From: Sipunculus nudus
Taxonomy: Eukaryota > Annelida > Sipuncula > Golfingiida > Sipunculidae
Length of the DNA: 64,000 nt
Assembly: GCA_026874595.1 (NCBI GenBank)
Contig: CM049306.1
Coordinates: forward strand, 78,458,142-78,522,141
Reading direction: 5' to 3'
The notes beneath the pieces are model-generated. The model worked only from the letters and a program-made list of their open reading frames with translations, did not search any database and was not told the DNA's origin. Of the stretch, positions 44,559 to 55,889 are shown piece by piece (within the stretch, counting starts at the first letter, position 1; the number at the start of each line of letters is the position of its first letter). Made by a program: the position numbers and the translations under genes.

Positions 44559-44560
<2 letters not shown>
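44179..44560 (+). mobile_element. Penelope-like element fragment bounded by inverted repeats
   Basis: The frame at 44193-44468 encodes TELSKHIWTLKRK, a CNLCMEEKYSI zinc-knuckle-like segment, LLNRRSEL and KCRH. I recognise these as the C-terminal end of Penelope-like reverse transcriptases carrying a GIY-YIG endonuclease. It lies between ACGTAAAGCACGCTTGAGC at 44179 and its reverse complement (one mismatch) ending at 44560. Both flanks are near (TA)n tracts (44058-44114, 44562-44617). Catalytic parts are missing, so it is a non-functional remnant. Confidence 0.65.

Positions 44561-44561
<1 letters not shown>

Positions 44562-44617
<56 letters not shown>
44562..44617. repeat. (TA)n microsatellite
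   Basis: TA dinucleotide run directly abutting the inverted repeat of the Penelope-like fragment. Confidence 0.9.
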
Positions 44618-44618
<1 letters not shown>

Positions 44619-44941
44619 TCTCGTGAGATTCTCTCAAAATGTTTTTTCTATTAGAGCACTCCAAGGTAAAATATTGATTATAGGACTAGTATAAGTACTT
44701 ATATAAGGAACAAATCAAAAACATATTCTAGATTGATTTTATTCATTTGAAAATACCAGAAAGAGTACCAATGGAGTTATGTTAATGTATTATTGATTTT
44801 ATAAATACGGTTATGCCAATGCAACTGACCGTTGAATTTTACCATTAGAATTACATTACAACATTCATAGGGGGACATACTTATAACGCCATATTTTATA
44901 TAAGTGTCGGGAAGATAAACTAATTGCTTTTTGAAAATGTT

Positions 44942-44945
<4 letters not shown>

Positions 44946-45004
<59 letters not shown>
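44946..45004. repeat. (TA)n microsatellite
   Basis: TA dinucleotide run immediately preceding repeat unit 1. Confidence 0.9.
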
Positions 45005-45007
<3 letters not shown>

Positions 45008-46500
45008 TTGCACCAATATAGGCGTTCTTATCAGCCAACAAACTGATACTAAGAAAGATCAAGTTTTGTAGCTGTTAATCACGAATATCCAGAGAAATTT
45101 ATAGATTGTAGTCTGAGTTCAGAGGTGTCTAATGAAAATATACACATAGTGTATCTATGTAACATTAAAAAAAATATTAAATGAACTTAAATAAATCCAT
45201 GCCCTTCACCCTCCAGGAGTTTTAGAGTGTTGGGTAACACAAATCATAATTCTGAATTCAACTAATTACTTTCAGTTTAAACCACTTTCACACACAAAAC
45301 GGATTCATACTGATTCGGGCAAATCGGTTTGATGCGTTCACATGGGCATCTGGCGCCAATGAGTGTTGTGTACATGTCACATATGGAACAATATAACAAC
45401 ATGCTGATACAAGCATTAGCCCTTCGCTGTGACCGAGCAAAGTGAATAACGATTCGCATTCAAAACGGCCTGAACGACCCCCGGAGGTTAATCTAAAACA
45501 CTTGCCTAAACGGTTTGAAAATAATTTCGATTGCCTCATAATTATGAACGCTCAAATGCTCAAAATTAAATTTGGGTTTTCTTGAAGTGATGAGACACAT
45601 AAGTGTGGAGTATGGAGAAAAAAAGTATTAAAGGATTAAAGGAGCTTCTGACAGGAAAAACCTATAAGGTTTTTTCTACTTATAGTGACTGATCAAGGGC
45701 GTATTCATTGGGGGGGTATACAAAGCTGACATTTTTATAGATAACACTAAAGCCAGTCAACTACTGGCAAGTGTCATGCTGGTGAACTCATTTTTATTTT
45801 ATGTTCGATTGTTAAAGCATATGGTAGGCCTACACATTTATTTATCTTATTAATGTTATTATTTATTTACATAATATTTTTACAGAGTATTATACCAATC
45901 AGCTAAACTTAAGCTGTTCTACCTTGATGTCCTGTAACATTTACAAATAAAAAAAAAACTAACTAAAATATCAATACAATACATTCATAATACCTGAGAG
46001 GCTCACTATAAAATATTGTCATTATAATTATGTAAACTCAAAAACATACAATCATATTTAGAAAGTATATTATATTTATACTTATACAAGCAGGCAGAGT
46101 ACTAAAATATCTCAGTCAGTATATATCATAATGAGAGGTACGACGCAGTTATAATACAATATTCTGTGCCATTGATAGACTTGGCCCTAACAATATTCTG
46201 AATAAACAACATGGAATGAAGTCATTATTTTTCCTATATGATCCATGAATACCAAGCCGATTTAGTGTTTCACAAAACAACACTAAAATATGCAAGAATA
46301 ATTTCTCGTTTAATTTGTTTCTTGAAAGCAGCACATGATGTGGCTGATCTAGATTCACTGGATTAACTATTCCAGATTTTTATCTCAGCAAATGGTTAGA
46401 ATATTTTCGATCTAGTTAGGTGTAGGTTCAGAAACGACTACATTTTTATTCACAGCTACTCGAGTTCCATGATTGTGAGCTTTATCAACAAAATAAAACC
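45008..46500. repeat. Dispersed repeat unit 1 (without MITE)
   Basis: Begins GCACCAATATAGGCGTTC and ends CCATGATTGTGAGC. It is collinear with unit 2 (47210-49150) but more diverged. It lacks the 396-bp foldback insertion, reading straight through GACCCCCGGAGGTTAATC near 45476. No coding capacity seen. Confidence 0.75.
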
Positions 46501-48823
46501 ATTACTTAGTTATAGCGATCACTGTTTGTCCATCGTCCGTCCATTGTGCCCGTCCAACTGCTTACCCAGTACATTAGCGCCCCCTGTTCTCGAATTTTTG
46601 GATCTGAGACGGACCATCTCGTTTTAAGAAATCTCTGCCACCCCCATCCCCGTTGCTCCGGTTGTGAACACAGCTGTTTATTGACGTTGATGCCGACAAG
46701 AATAGACATGTTGGAATAAACACCAAAGTGGGCGTCTGTGTGTCACGTTTCATTTTACATTAAGGCCTATCTGTACCATACGCCGATTTTAATAGAATTC
46801 TTAGAAGCTTTTTGTATATTAGAGTCCGCTCCTTTCGCTTTGTATCTTGCGGGAAAAAATAATGCAAGCTAACATTTTTAATCTTCATGATTGTGCAGTT
46901 ATGCATATTATATATGTATATTGTTCTGACAACAATACCGAGTATTCATGTTTCAGATATTACAGTGACAACTTATCGCAAAGCTATCAGAATCAAACAA
47001 AAGTATCCGAATTCTAGATGCCAACCCATTATTAGTACAAATTACTGATGTTTTGTAATAAAAACAATTAGAAGAAACTTATTTTTCCAGTAATTTTAAG
47101 TAATATATTGTATAAAGTTCCAATAATCTTATATAATCTAACAGAGTAAAGGTACCTTATACACTGGTAGTGCCTGCCTTAAGCATGCTGAAGTACCACC
47201 TCTATCTTTTGCACCAATAGGCGTTCTTATCAGCCCACAAACTGACACTAAGAGAGATCAAGTTTTGTAGCTGTTTATCATGAATAATAAGAGTAAGTTA
47301 TAGATTTCGTTCTAATTTAGAAGTGTCTACTGAATATATACACATAGTGTATCAATGTAACATTTAACAAATTTATAAAATGACCTTTAATAAAACCATG
47401 CCCTTCACCTTATGTGCTAGAGTTTTAGAGTGTTGGGTAACACTAATCTCAATTCTGGATTCAACTTATTACTTTCAGTTTAATACCCCTTTCACACACA
47501 CAACGGATACGAGCCAAACGGTTTGCTCAAACCGGTTTGTTGTGTTCACACGGGCATCTGGCACCAATTGGTGTTGTGTACAATTCAGATGTGAAACAAT
47601 GTAACAACATGCTGACACAAGCATTAGCCCTGCGCTGTGACCGAGCAAAGCGAATAATGATTCGCATTCAAAAAGGTTTGAACGACCTCTGAAGGTAGTC
47701 TCTCCAACAGTAGCCAGGTGCCGCTACCGCTCTGCACCAGTATGTCTGTTATTGGACGCAATTTTTTTTTTCAAGAACGGATGTGTCGTTTGGCATGCGC
47801 AAGGAATCCTATTATCCGGAGTTGAATCCAGCCTGGATGTCGTCCTAACATAAAACAGCAAAAGTGGATCATTTTTGCCAAACAAGCAACCATGTTGTTT
47901 ACATATCTTTATTGGGGCATGCCGGGTGTGTGCAAGTACGACATCCATTCTGGATTCACCTGCGGATGCTAGGGGTATTCCTTGCGCATGCCAAACAACA
48001 ATTTCGTTTTCAAGATTCTTGAAACAAATGGGGTCCAATAACAGACGCACTGGTGTAGAGCATGCACCAGGCGCCTGTTGGAGAGACTACCTCCGGAGGT
48101 TGACCCCAAAACACTTTATCAAAACGGTTTGAAAACATTTTCGATTGCCTTATGAACACTCTAATGCGCAAAATTAAATTTAGGTCTTCTTGAAGTGATG
48201 AGACCCATTTGATGTGAAGTATAGAGAAAAATAAGTAATAAAGTATACATCCCACTGGAGCTACTGACTAGAAAAACCTATAAGGTGTTTCTTCTAGTGA
48301 CTGGTCAGGGGCGTATTCATGGGGGGGGGGGTGTACACAAAGCCCCCCCCCCCACACACACACCTTTGTTTTAGCTCACACTTAAGCCAGTCAACTACTG
48401 GCAAGTGTCGAGCTGGTGAACTCATTTTTATTTTATGTTCGATTATTAAAGTATATGTACACATTTATTTATTTTATTAATGTTATTGTTTATTTACATA
48501 ATATTTTTACAGGTTAATATACCAATTAGCTAAAATCAAACTGATCTACCTTAGTCCCTGTACCATTTACAAATAAAAAAGATCAAGCTGATCTACCTTG
48601 GCGCCCTGTACCATTTACAAATAACTAAAATATCAATACAATACATTTATAATACCTGAGAGTATAAAATATGGTCATTTTAACTATGTAAACTCAAAAA
48701 CATACAATCACATTTAGAAAGTATATAATATTTATACTTATAAAAGCAGGAAGAGTACTAAAATATCACAGTCAGTATATATCTATAATCAGAGGTACGA
48801 CGCAGTTATAATACAATATTCTG
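46455..48823. repeat. Direct repeat copy A of a >2.36-kb duplication
   Basis: Near-identical (few substitutions, almost no indels) to 61632-64000 at a constant offset of about 15,177 bp. It includes repeat unit 2, starting at 47210, and the foldback MITE. The small frames inside are the same in both copies but resemble no protein. Confidence 0.85.
47695..48090. mobile_element. Foldback MITE, copy 1 (396 bp)
   Basis: Left end GTAGTCTCTCCAACAG and right end CTGTTGGAGAGACTAC are perfect inverted repeats. The arms continue as imperfect inverted repeats (TTTGGCATGCGCAAGGAAT, CTGGATGTCGT) over most of the element. Flanks CTCTGAAGG and CTCCGGAGG look like an imperfect 9-bp target duplication. The related unit at 45476 shows the empty site. 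Confidence 0.8.
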
Positions 48824-49160
48824 TGCCATTGATAGACTTGGCCCTGACAATATTCTGAATAAGCAACATGGAATGAAGTTATTATTTTTCCTATATGATC
48901 CATGAATACTTAGCAGATTGAGTGATTCACGAAACAACACCAAAATATGCAAGAATAGTTTCTCGTTTAATTTGTTTCTTGAAAGCAGCACATGATGTGG
49001 GTGATCTAGATTCACTGGATAAACTATTCCAGATTTTTATCTGAGCAAATGGTTAGAACATTTTCCATCTGGTTAGGTGTAGGTCCAGCAACGACTACAT
49101 TTTTATTTACAGCTGCTCCAGTTCCATGATTGTGAGCTTCATTTACAAAATGCAAACGAT
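48824..49160. repeat. 3' part of repeat unit 2
   Basis: Matches unit 1 (46150-46500): GCCATTGATAGACTTGGCCC, GTTTCTTGAAAGCAGCACATG and CCATGATTGTGAGCTTC. Beyond it, 49160-50200 shows nothing recognisable. Confidence 0.7.
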
Positions 49161-50207
49161 TACCTGGTCAACCAGGAACCATTAAACATTAGCACTGAAG
49201 TAGAATATGTATAGCGTTACCGTACATTCACCAATGTTCACTTACTATCATCATGGAATTTATGTTTCTATCGTAAATTTTAATCATAATACGGAGAGCT
49301 GTTTTTCGTATGAACCTTCTTGTCAGTAGCCGATAAGGAGCAAGCTCAGATGCTTAGAGCATGGTCAATATGTAGCTGAATGATAGTCAGATAAAACTTG
49401 GTCAGTAATTGCAGAGAAGGAAATCTTAATATTCAGTAAAGAACTAGTATTTATGCATAATAAGTAAACAAGTGGTCTCCAGGATATATAGGCATTTTTT
49501 CATGGCAATATATAGTGACGTTAACTGCGTACATCACAATACCATCAGTATTTAGCACAGTTGGAAGATCATTAATGTATGTCATAACAGAACTGCTCCA
49601 TGTACCGTACCCTTTGGGACACCGTCATTCATACCTGAAGAGTTAGCTAGAATATTATTGTATTTTGCTATCTATAACCGATTAAGAAGAAAAGGAATAA
49701 AAAACGGAAACTATGTCACTAGCAAACATCAGATGTATGCTGTTCTTTCATTAAACAGATTTCTGTTATAAATTATGTATCAGTAATTATTTTCTACCAA
49801 TACCCTGATGTGAACTTGGGGTCAAAGTTCACAAAAATACTAAATTTTGACATTTTTATCATGTGTTTTTTATGTTGGTTTACAGTTGTTCTCATTCCTA
49901 TTCTTTTTGTATTTTAATGCCATTTCTTTTCTTCTTTTTTTTTGTGAAACTGCAGGCTTTTAGTTCATCAAACATTATATACTATACTAAAGTTACAGTA
50001 CCTTGCAGTGCTTTTCCTGATACGATTCTTGTGTAATTTATATGTACACTAAAATGTATCCATGTAACATCTAGCAGGCCGATACAAGAGCCTTTTCCGA
50101 GCTTACTCATTTTCCATGATTGAGATGTTTTAATTATAATAAGTCCTGCTTATATTCCATTTATCAATTCAAATTTGAGGACAAGTATGACCCTACTCAG
50201 GGGAGGA

Positions 50208-50390
50208 TCCAAAATTTTGGGAAGGGGAGGCAGACTGAGAGAAAACCTAAAAATAGGTCCTCTGGTCCGAGAGTGATGGGGCAGGGTCGCAAAATTTGGT
50301 TTGAACTTACAAAAGGTTGTGTCGGCTCCAAAACTCTTTTTTTTATGCATCCTACCAGGTTTTGCTCATGCCCCACATCTACTGATGCTT
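50208..50390 (+). repeat. GGATCCAAAATTTTGGGAAGG dispersed repeat
   Basis: Starts AGGGGAGGATCCAAAATTTT and contains AATAGGTCCTCTGGTCCG. It is the same family as the minus-strand copy at 57733-57950 (ATATGGTCCTCAGGTCCGG). Confidence 0.6.
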
Positions 50391-50567
50391 ACCTACAACT
50401 GTAATATTGGTTTTCAATGAATAAAACCCTTAACTAGTGATTGTAAATTAAAAAAATAGATGGTGCAGTTGACTCCAGAAACATCATTATTGTGTGTTTG
50501 TTGAGCGTGTCGAATACCATTGTAAGTTTCTATGTACATATGTGTGAGAGACTGAAGGGTATAGGAC

Positions 50568-50620
<53 letters not shown>

Positions 50621-50700
50621 CGTGTGTGTGTGTGTGTGTAAAAACCATGATATTAGGTTTATCAAAACACGACATGATATGTTTGAAAATGAGGTCTTAA
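50568..50700. repeat. (TA)n-(GT)n microsatellite with repeated 3' flank
   Basis: TA run, then GTGTGTGTGTG, then GGTTTATCAAAACACGACAT and GATATGTTTGAAAAT. This flank recurs after another TA run at 61055-61110, so the microsatellite travels with a dispersed repeat. The stretch 50700-52200 otherwise shows only a poly-G run at 50892. Confidence 0.75.
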
Positions 50701-53196
50701 TAAGAATGCATAGTTTTCCTGTAGTAAATTCATCGTAAATATCCCAAAGGTAAACGGATCCAATTAGTAAAATTGTGACTGCAGTCCTGAGAACGTTCTT
50801 CGTCTGCCGTTGAGTCTAAATATTAGGCCTGTTGTCCTGTGTCTGGGATGTGTTCGCTGGATAATTACCATAGGCGTGCATCCCAGGGAAGGAAGGGGGG
50901 GGGGGGGATTGGGGTATATAAACCCTCAATATTTTACAAGGGGTATGTCCCATTGTATTATTTCCCCTAATTTTCTGAATGTGTGTGGGATAAAATTTGG
51001 ATTTTAACACTTTAAAACCCTGCCACAGAATTCATAATTGAAATGAAATGTCTTCAGTTTTTGCTACCAAAATGCTTTGGTTTTGTAAAGTTAAAGAGGA
51101 AAACCAACAAATAGGCTGAAAGGAACATAAATCAGTAAGTTAACACATTTGTCAACCAGGTTTGTTCACTTTGGCTTACAACACCTAATAGACGCCTATG
51201 CCTAAACTAAATCAAAGAAAGAAACCAATTATTTTGTAAATCTTTAAACACTTGCATGCCGATGATCATTATCATAGACAAATTGTAAACCCTCATTTTT
51301 TCTTCCTAACATATGTACTTAACAAATTTAAAAATGACTCAACTTCAACAATCCTTCTCTTGAAAAGTTAACATCAATTGCCCCATAATTCAAATGAGTT
51401 TTCTAATGAAATTTCTTAGATGATATGTGGAAGTGATGTGAAAAATCTTGATACTAGAAATATTTTGCAATATCTTATGAGTTCACCAAATAAGAAATAA
51501 TATAATTTTGGTTAAAGAAATTATTTAGACAGCATATGAATTATGTGGTACCAATAGGCTAAGCTATGCACTTCTGTCCCCAGATCTTATACCTACAAGT
51601 CACATTTACACATTGGGGGTTGTGTACACTGGCATCATTTATTTATGTCAAAACGAAGCATTTTAAGTTTGATAGGTATATATCTGTTGACTTACTTTTA
51701 ATGAGGAACATTATTATGTGAAAAAAAGATATATGTTTAGCATATATTACGCTTTGTCTGCATGTGACAAACGGTTTCATATTTACCTTTTAAAATAATG
51801 AAGTGCTCAATGTTTAAATATCAATAATGTATTGATAATTGGTCACCCAACCTTCGTTTGTAAGCGAAGTTCAACAGATAACCATAAAGATATCAAAAAT
51901 GAAATAAAACACACAAAGATAGCATGACCTCTCTGATATTTAAGTACATGTTGAATCATATCAAATTCTAGCATTATTGGTGATATATAATAACTCATTA
52001 CTTCATGCATCTGTTATTTCATTAAATATATTTGCCTACTGGGCGAGAATTTTCCATGTATGTCTGCAAATATATTTGCATATATAAGAAAAATTTTTTT
52101 CCAACTTTATGTTTATCATGCATGGACAGGCAAATATTCATATTTCTTATTATTTTTCGGGGGGGGGGAGGGGTGGAGGTAACAGCCTGCATTTGTTTAA
52201 TGCTTGCTTAAAGGCCTACTTCCACCCTCTCGGTGTTTTTGCATATATGAAAGGTATGACCCTACAAATAGAATTGATGTAAAAATTACTGACATTGGGG
52301 AAGCTACTATCCGTGATAGGAACGAATATGTGAACAGAGACCTTGGAGCCCCCTGAAAAGTTGGGACAGCCGTTGGGACGTGTGTGACGTCACAACCAGA
52401 ACCCCGGTTGCGCGTCCACGTGGTTTCAGCAAGGCCGACGGGTCGATCTGATCAAGCGAGGCGGAGGAATCATCGTAAGATGACAATGTCTGAAACACGT
52501 TAAAGGAGAATAAAGCGGCGAATTTAGATCTGTAGATTTATGGCAACTTCGACATTAGCCTCATTTAATTTTGGGCCATGTATACGTTGTTAGAAAGACA
52601 CAGACAGCGGCCGCTGCAAGCCAACACGCCAACACTGGCAACTGGTTTGATTCCAGTGACGAAGTGACAGGCTGTACAAAATCGAGGATGGAGTCTGTAG
52701 GAATTTTAAGGGATATTCTCAATCTGGTGATTATTATCAAAATAACGAGATTATTCAGTGATATAATATTTAGAGCAAGAAAATGTAGAGTAGTACAAAA
52801 TGCCGATGGTGATTCTTGACTTGGTCGAGTTTGTTCAATATCGCTCGAGACGCTTTGCAACAAAGTTTGTTGTTGTGATAATATTAACAAGTTGTGACTG
52901 GTGCCGTGGTGGCATATTTTGATTCTGCAAAAATCAGCTGATAAGCAACTTGGTTTCGTCGTATGAATAAAGCGCTGGTCCTTTCTTTTTATCATAATTT
53001 ATACATACATGCTTCATTATCAGAAATGCAAAATTGTTGTTTTGACATTGATAAGCGCTTTTTTGTTTAGCAGTAGTATTACTATATATATACTTTTCGT
53101 AAAGCGAGTTTTTACTTGGCAGGCCTTACCTCATAAATACATGTAACCTTATAGTACCACACACGTGGCTAGTCTTAAATTAAGCTGTATACGTAC

Positions 53197-53959
53197 CAGG
53201 GTTGGGGCCAGGTACTTGTACCTGTACCTGTACCAAGGTACATATTTCAGATTACCTGTACCTGTACCTGCCAGTCATGAGTAGGAAGTACCTTGTACCT
53301 GTACCTGTACCTGGAACTTAAGTACTTGTACAAGGTACTCCAGGTACATTTTCATATTTTCAGGTTTTTTTTTTAGTTTTTTTTCTATTTAGTATTAAAT
53401 TACCTGTAGTGTAAAATAATCATGTGTGAAATCAGCGTTAACCACCAATTGAGCAAATCATTAGATTATACTGTACTTGGTGCACTTAATGAACATTTAG
53501 TATACAAATATCATGTTTGTGAAGTACGGTGTCAGAATTATTCTTCTCTTACTGTACTTGGTGTACTTTATGGACTTTCAGTAGATTTTAATTTCATGTT
53601 TATGAATATATGGTTTCATACTTTACTGGGTGCCCTAAATGGACTTTTATCATGTTTGTGAACATATGGTGCCATACAGTTTATAAGTTATATTAAAATA
53701 TACTTTAGCAAATGACTTCAGTGTTATTTGATAGAAAAAGGCATGTTAACTTGCATATACGTTAATTTATGCCGTATAAACGTCTTTGAACTGATCCTAA
53801 AACAAATGTACCTGTACCTGTACCTAGGTACTTTCTAAAGTACCTGTACCTGTACCTAGGTACTCTGTGAAAATCAAGTACCTGTACCTGTACCTGGCCA
53901 ATTCACAAGTACCTGTATCTGTACCTAGGTACTTTCACTTGTACCTGGCCCCAACCCTG
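53197..53959. mobile_element. hAT-like MITE with 8-bp target duplication and GTACCT subterminal arrays
   Basis: Terminal inverted repeat CAGGGTTGGGGCCAGGTAC at the left, exactly complemented at the right end. Both ends are flanked by the identical 8-mer ATACGTAC (53189-53196 and 53960-53967). CAGGG termini and 8-bp duplications are hAT hallmarks. Clusters of GTACCTGTACCT lie inside both ends (53211-53345 and 53805-53945). The middle has three diverged ~95-bp units with ACTGTACTTGGTG. No transposase, so it would be non-autonomous. Confidence 0.88.
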
Positions 53960-54080
53960 ATACGTACCACACCCATCCCGATGGAGGGTGGTACTAAATT
54001 TAAGAACCCCCCCCCCCGGCCCTTCATCATGGAAACGATACATACATTTGATTATTTATATAATTTACACTCTTTCCTTT

Positions 54081-54087
<7 letters not shown>

Positions 54088-54126
<39 letters not shown>

Positions 54127-54158
54127 TATATATATGGAGAGAGAGAGAGAGAGAGAGA
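54088..54158. repeat. (TA)n-(GA)n microsatellite
   Basis: TA run followed by GAGAGAGAGAGAGAGA. The rest of 54160-55350 is AT-rich, then moderately GC-rich, with no recognised gene. Confidence 0.9.
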
Positions 54159-55599
54159 TTTAATAAATTTGAAATATATAGTACAAAGCATGAAATTTTT
54201 AAACACACCTCTTAAATTATATGTATGCGTGTGTGTGTGCTGACTTTGCATGGAATTAGTTTTTTTGTTATATAAAAAAAGATAAAACATTGCTTATCAC
54301 ATTTTATACAACAAATACACATTTTTAAAACAATGTAACACTTTATCATTACAGATACTCAAAAGAAAACTTTAAAAAAAATTCAAACAGAGTGAAAATA
54401 TCCCCAACCCATATACAACACACACGTTTAGTGTAAGGAAGCCATTACGAAGCCTATTTTTTTATATTATTTGGGCACAGAATTAAAATATGCTGAAATG
54501 CATGGTATAATTTTTTATATTGTTAATTGTCTGATATTTCAAAAGTTTTGCAATATTAAAATGAATTATTTTGATTATTGTCAACAATAAGGAGTAACGA
54601 TTTTTAACGTGGGTTTATTTTTTTAGAATCCTATTAATTGTTTCTCCAATGGTAATGCCTTTGCTGAGGCACTATGCACCGAGCTTTAGGGGACCCCTTA
54701 GTTCATATGTGTCTTGAAACTTTAAAAAAAAGTCCCAAATTAAAAAATAAAGTTTTTATCATTTTCAAGCGTTCAAACACAATTTATAATAAATTAATTG
54801 ATTGATCAGTTTGATATTATTAAACTTATACGACCAACAAGCAGCTATATGTTGATTGTCATATAACACGTCGCTTGAAATCCTGATACGGCGTCAGTGC
54901 AGACTGCGTGGTGCCAGCTCCCAACGTGTCAAGGCCGAGTCGGGGAATAACAGGTGCAAAGTTGAAGACTAAGAGATACAGGAGTCGTAAAGATGAAAAG
55001 CAGCATCATTTCCTAGTTAGCAGCCTACGCATGTAAGGGATATAGAGTGGCAACAAAAGTGGCAACAAGGGTGACTTAAATGTCAGGAAAAGTCCGTCCG
55101 CACCCTTATGTCAGTTGCCAAACCTGGGGAATCCCCTTCCCAGATCATGCCCGGCCGGGTCCAGTTCGGCCTCTTCTGTAAAGGAAATCCTGTCCATTTG
55201 GCACGAACATGTGGCTTATACACTTGTTAAAATATGATTAAGCTCACACCATCACCCTTGATGTTACTGCTCAACCCGACGACGCAATACAATGGCATAT
55301 TTTCCCCAGATCGTGTTAAACTCAACTGATGCCATTACAATACCGCCCGGTGTGTTCTGGTTGTGACGTCACAATCGCCTTGGCCAGGACGCTTCTGTTT
55401 GACTTGGGGCCCCTGAGTGGGGTGGATTACGGGTCTTTCGATTAAAATTTTAACGGTTAAGTTCGCAAAGCTTGATTTTATTATACCATAATTTATACAT
55501 ATAAATGTAAATGAATAAACCTTCAGTAGTATTTCATTTTATTTTTTCATTGAAGTAGGCCTTTAACTATTATTATATACATCTGCAGAGTTCCATTTC

Positions 55600-55885
55600 G
55601 GTTTCGGACTACGTGACAGGAGCTTATACCCGGTTATCCTGGTGTCAACCAGGATTGGTGTACCACTCCTGGGGGTCCTGGGTGTGTGTCATCCCCATTG
55701 CTAAGTCATAACACCGAGGAACCCCGAAAAGCGCACTTTGAGAGTGAAACATGGATGTTGGACACAGTCTCCCCATTAAGCCTGCAGAGCGCTCACCCTG
55801 GGTAGGATGAAAAATCAGATTCAAACTCACTATCTCCCGGCTTTGAGTCCTGTGCTTTAACCCTGAGTAACAGAAGCCGTCCTGA
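55600..55885 (-). repeat. tRNA-derived SINE, second long copy
   Basis: Reverse complement of the 6757 element. On the minus strand it reads GGCTTCTGTTACTCAGGG, GGACTCAAAGCCGGGAGAT, GTGAGTTTGAATCTG, then GAGCGCTCTGCAGGCTTAAT and the body. A and B boxes are mutated, so it is an older copy. Confidence 0.82.
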
Positions 55886-55889
55886 TTAC

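Larger units (their letters stand above)
52208..55566. mobile_element. 3.36-kb element bounded by TTAA and 15-bp terminal inverted repeats
   Basis: The left end TTAAAGGCCTACTTC and the right end GAAGTAGGCCTTTAA are exact inverted repeats. A second inverted pair, GTGACGTCACAACCAGAAC, lies at 52384-52402 and 55354-55372, 176 and 194 bp from the ends. TTAA at both ends resembles piggyBac-type target duplication. No transposase was recognised; frames at 52561-52995 (-) and 52571-52819 (+) are unassigned. A hAT-like MITE and a TA/GA microsatellite are nested inside. Confidence 0.6.

Noticed and set aside
47380-48255. Short frames duplicated at 62558-63432, which could suggest a conserved small gene
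   Set aside because: They are conserved only because the DNA segment is duplicated. They overlap on both strands, cross the MITE ends and resemble no protein.
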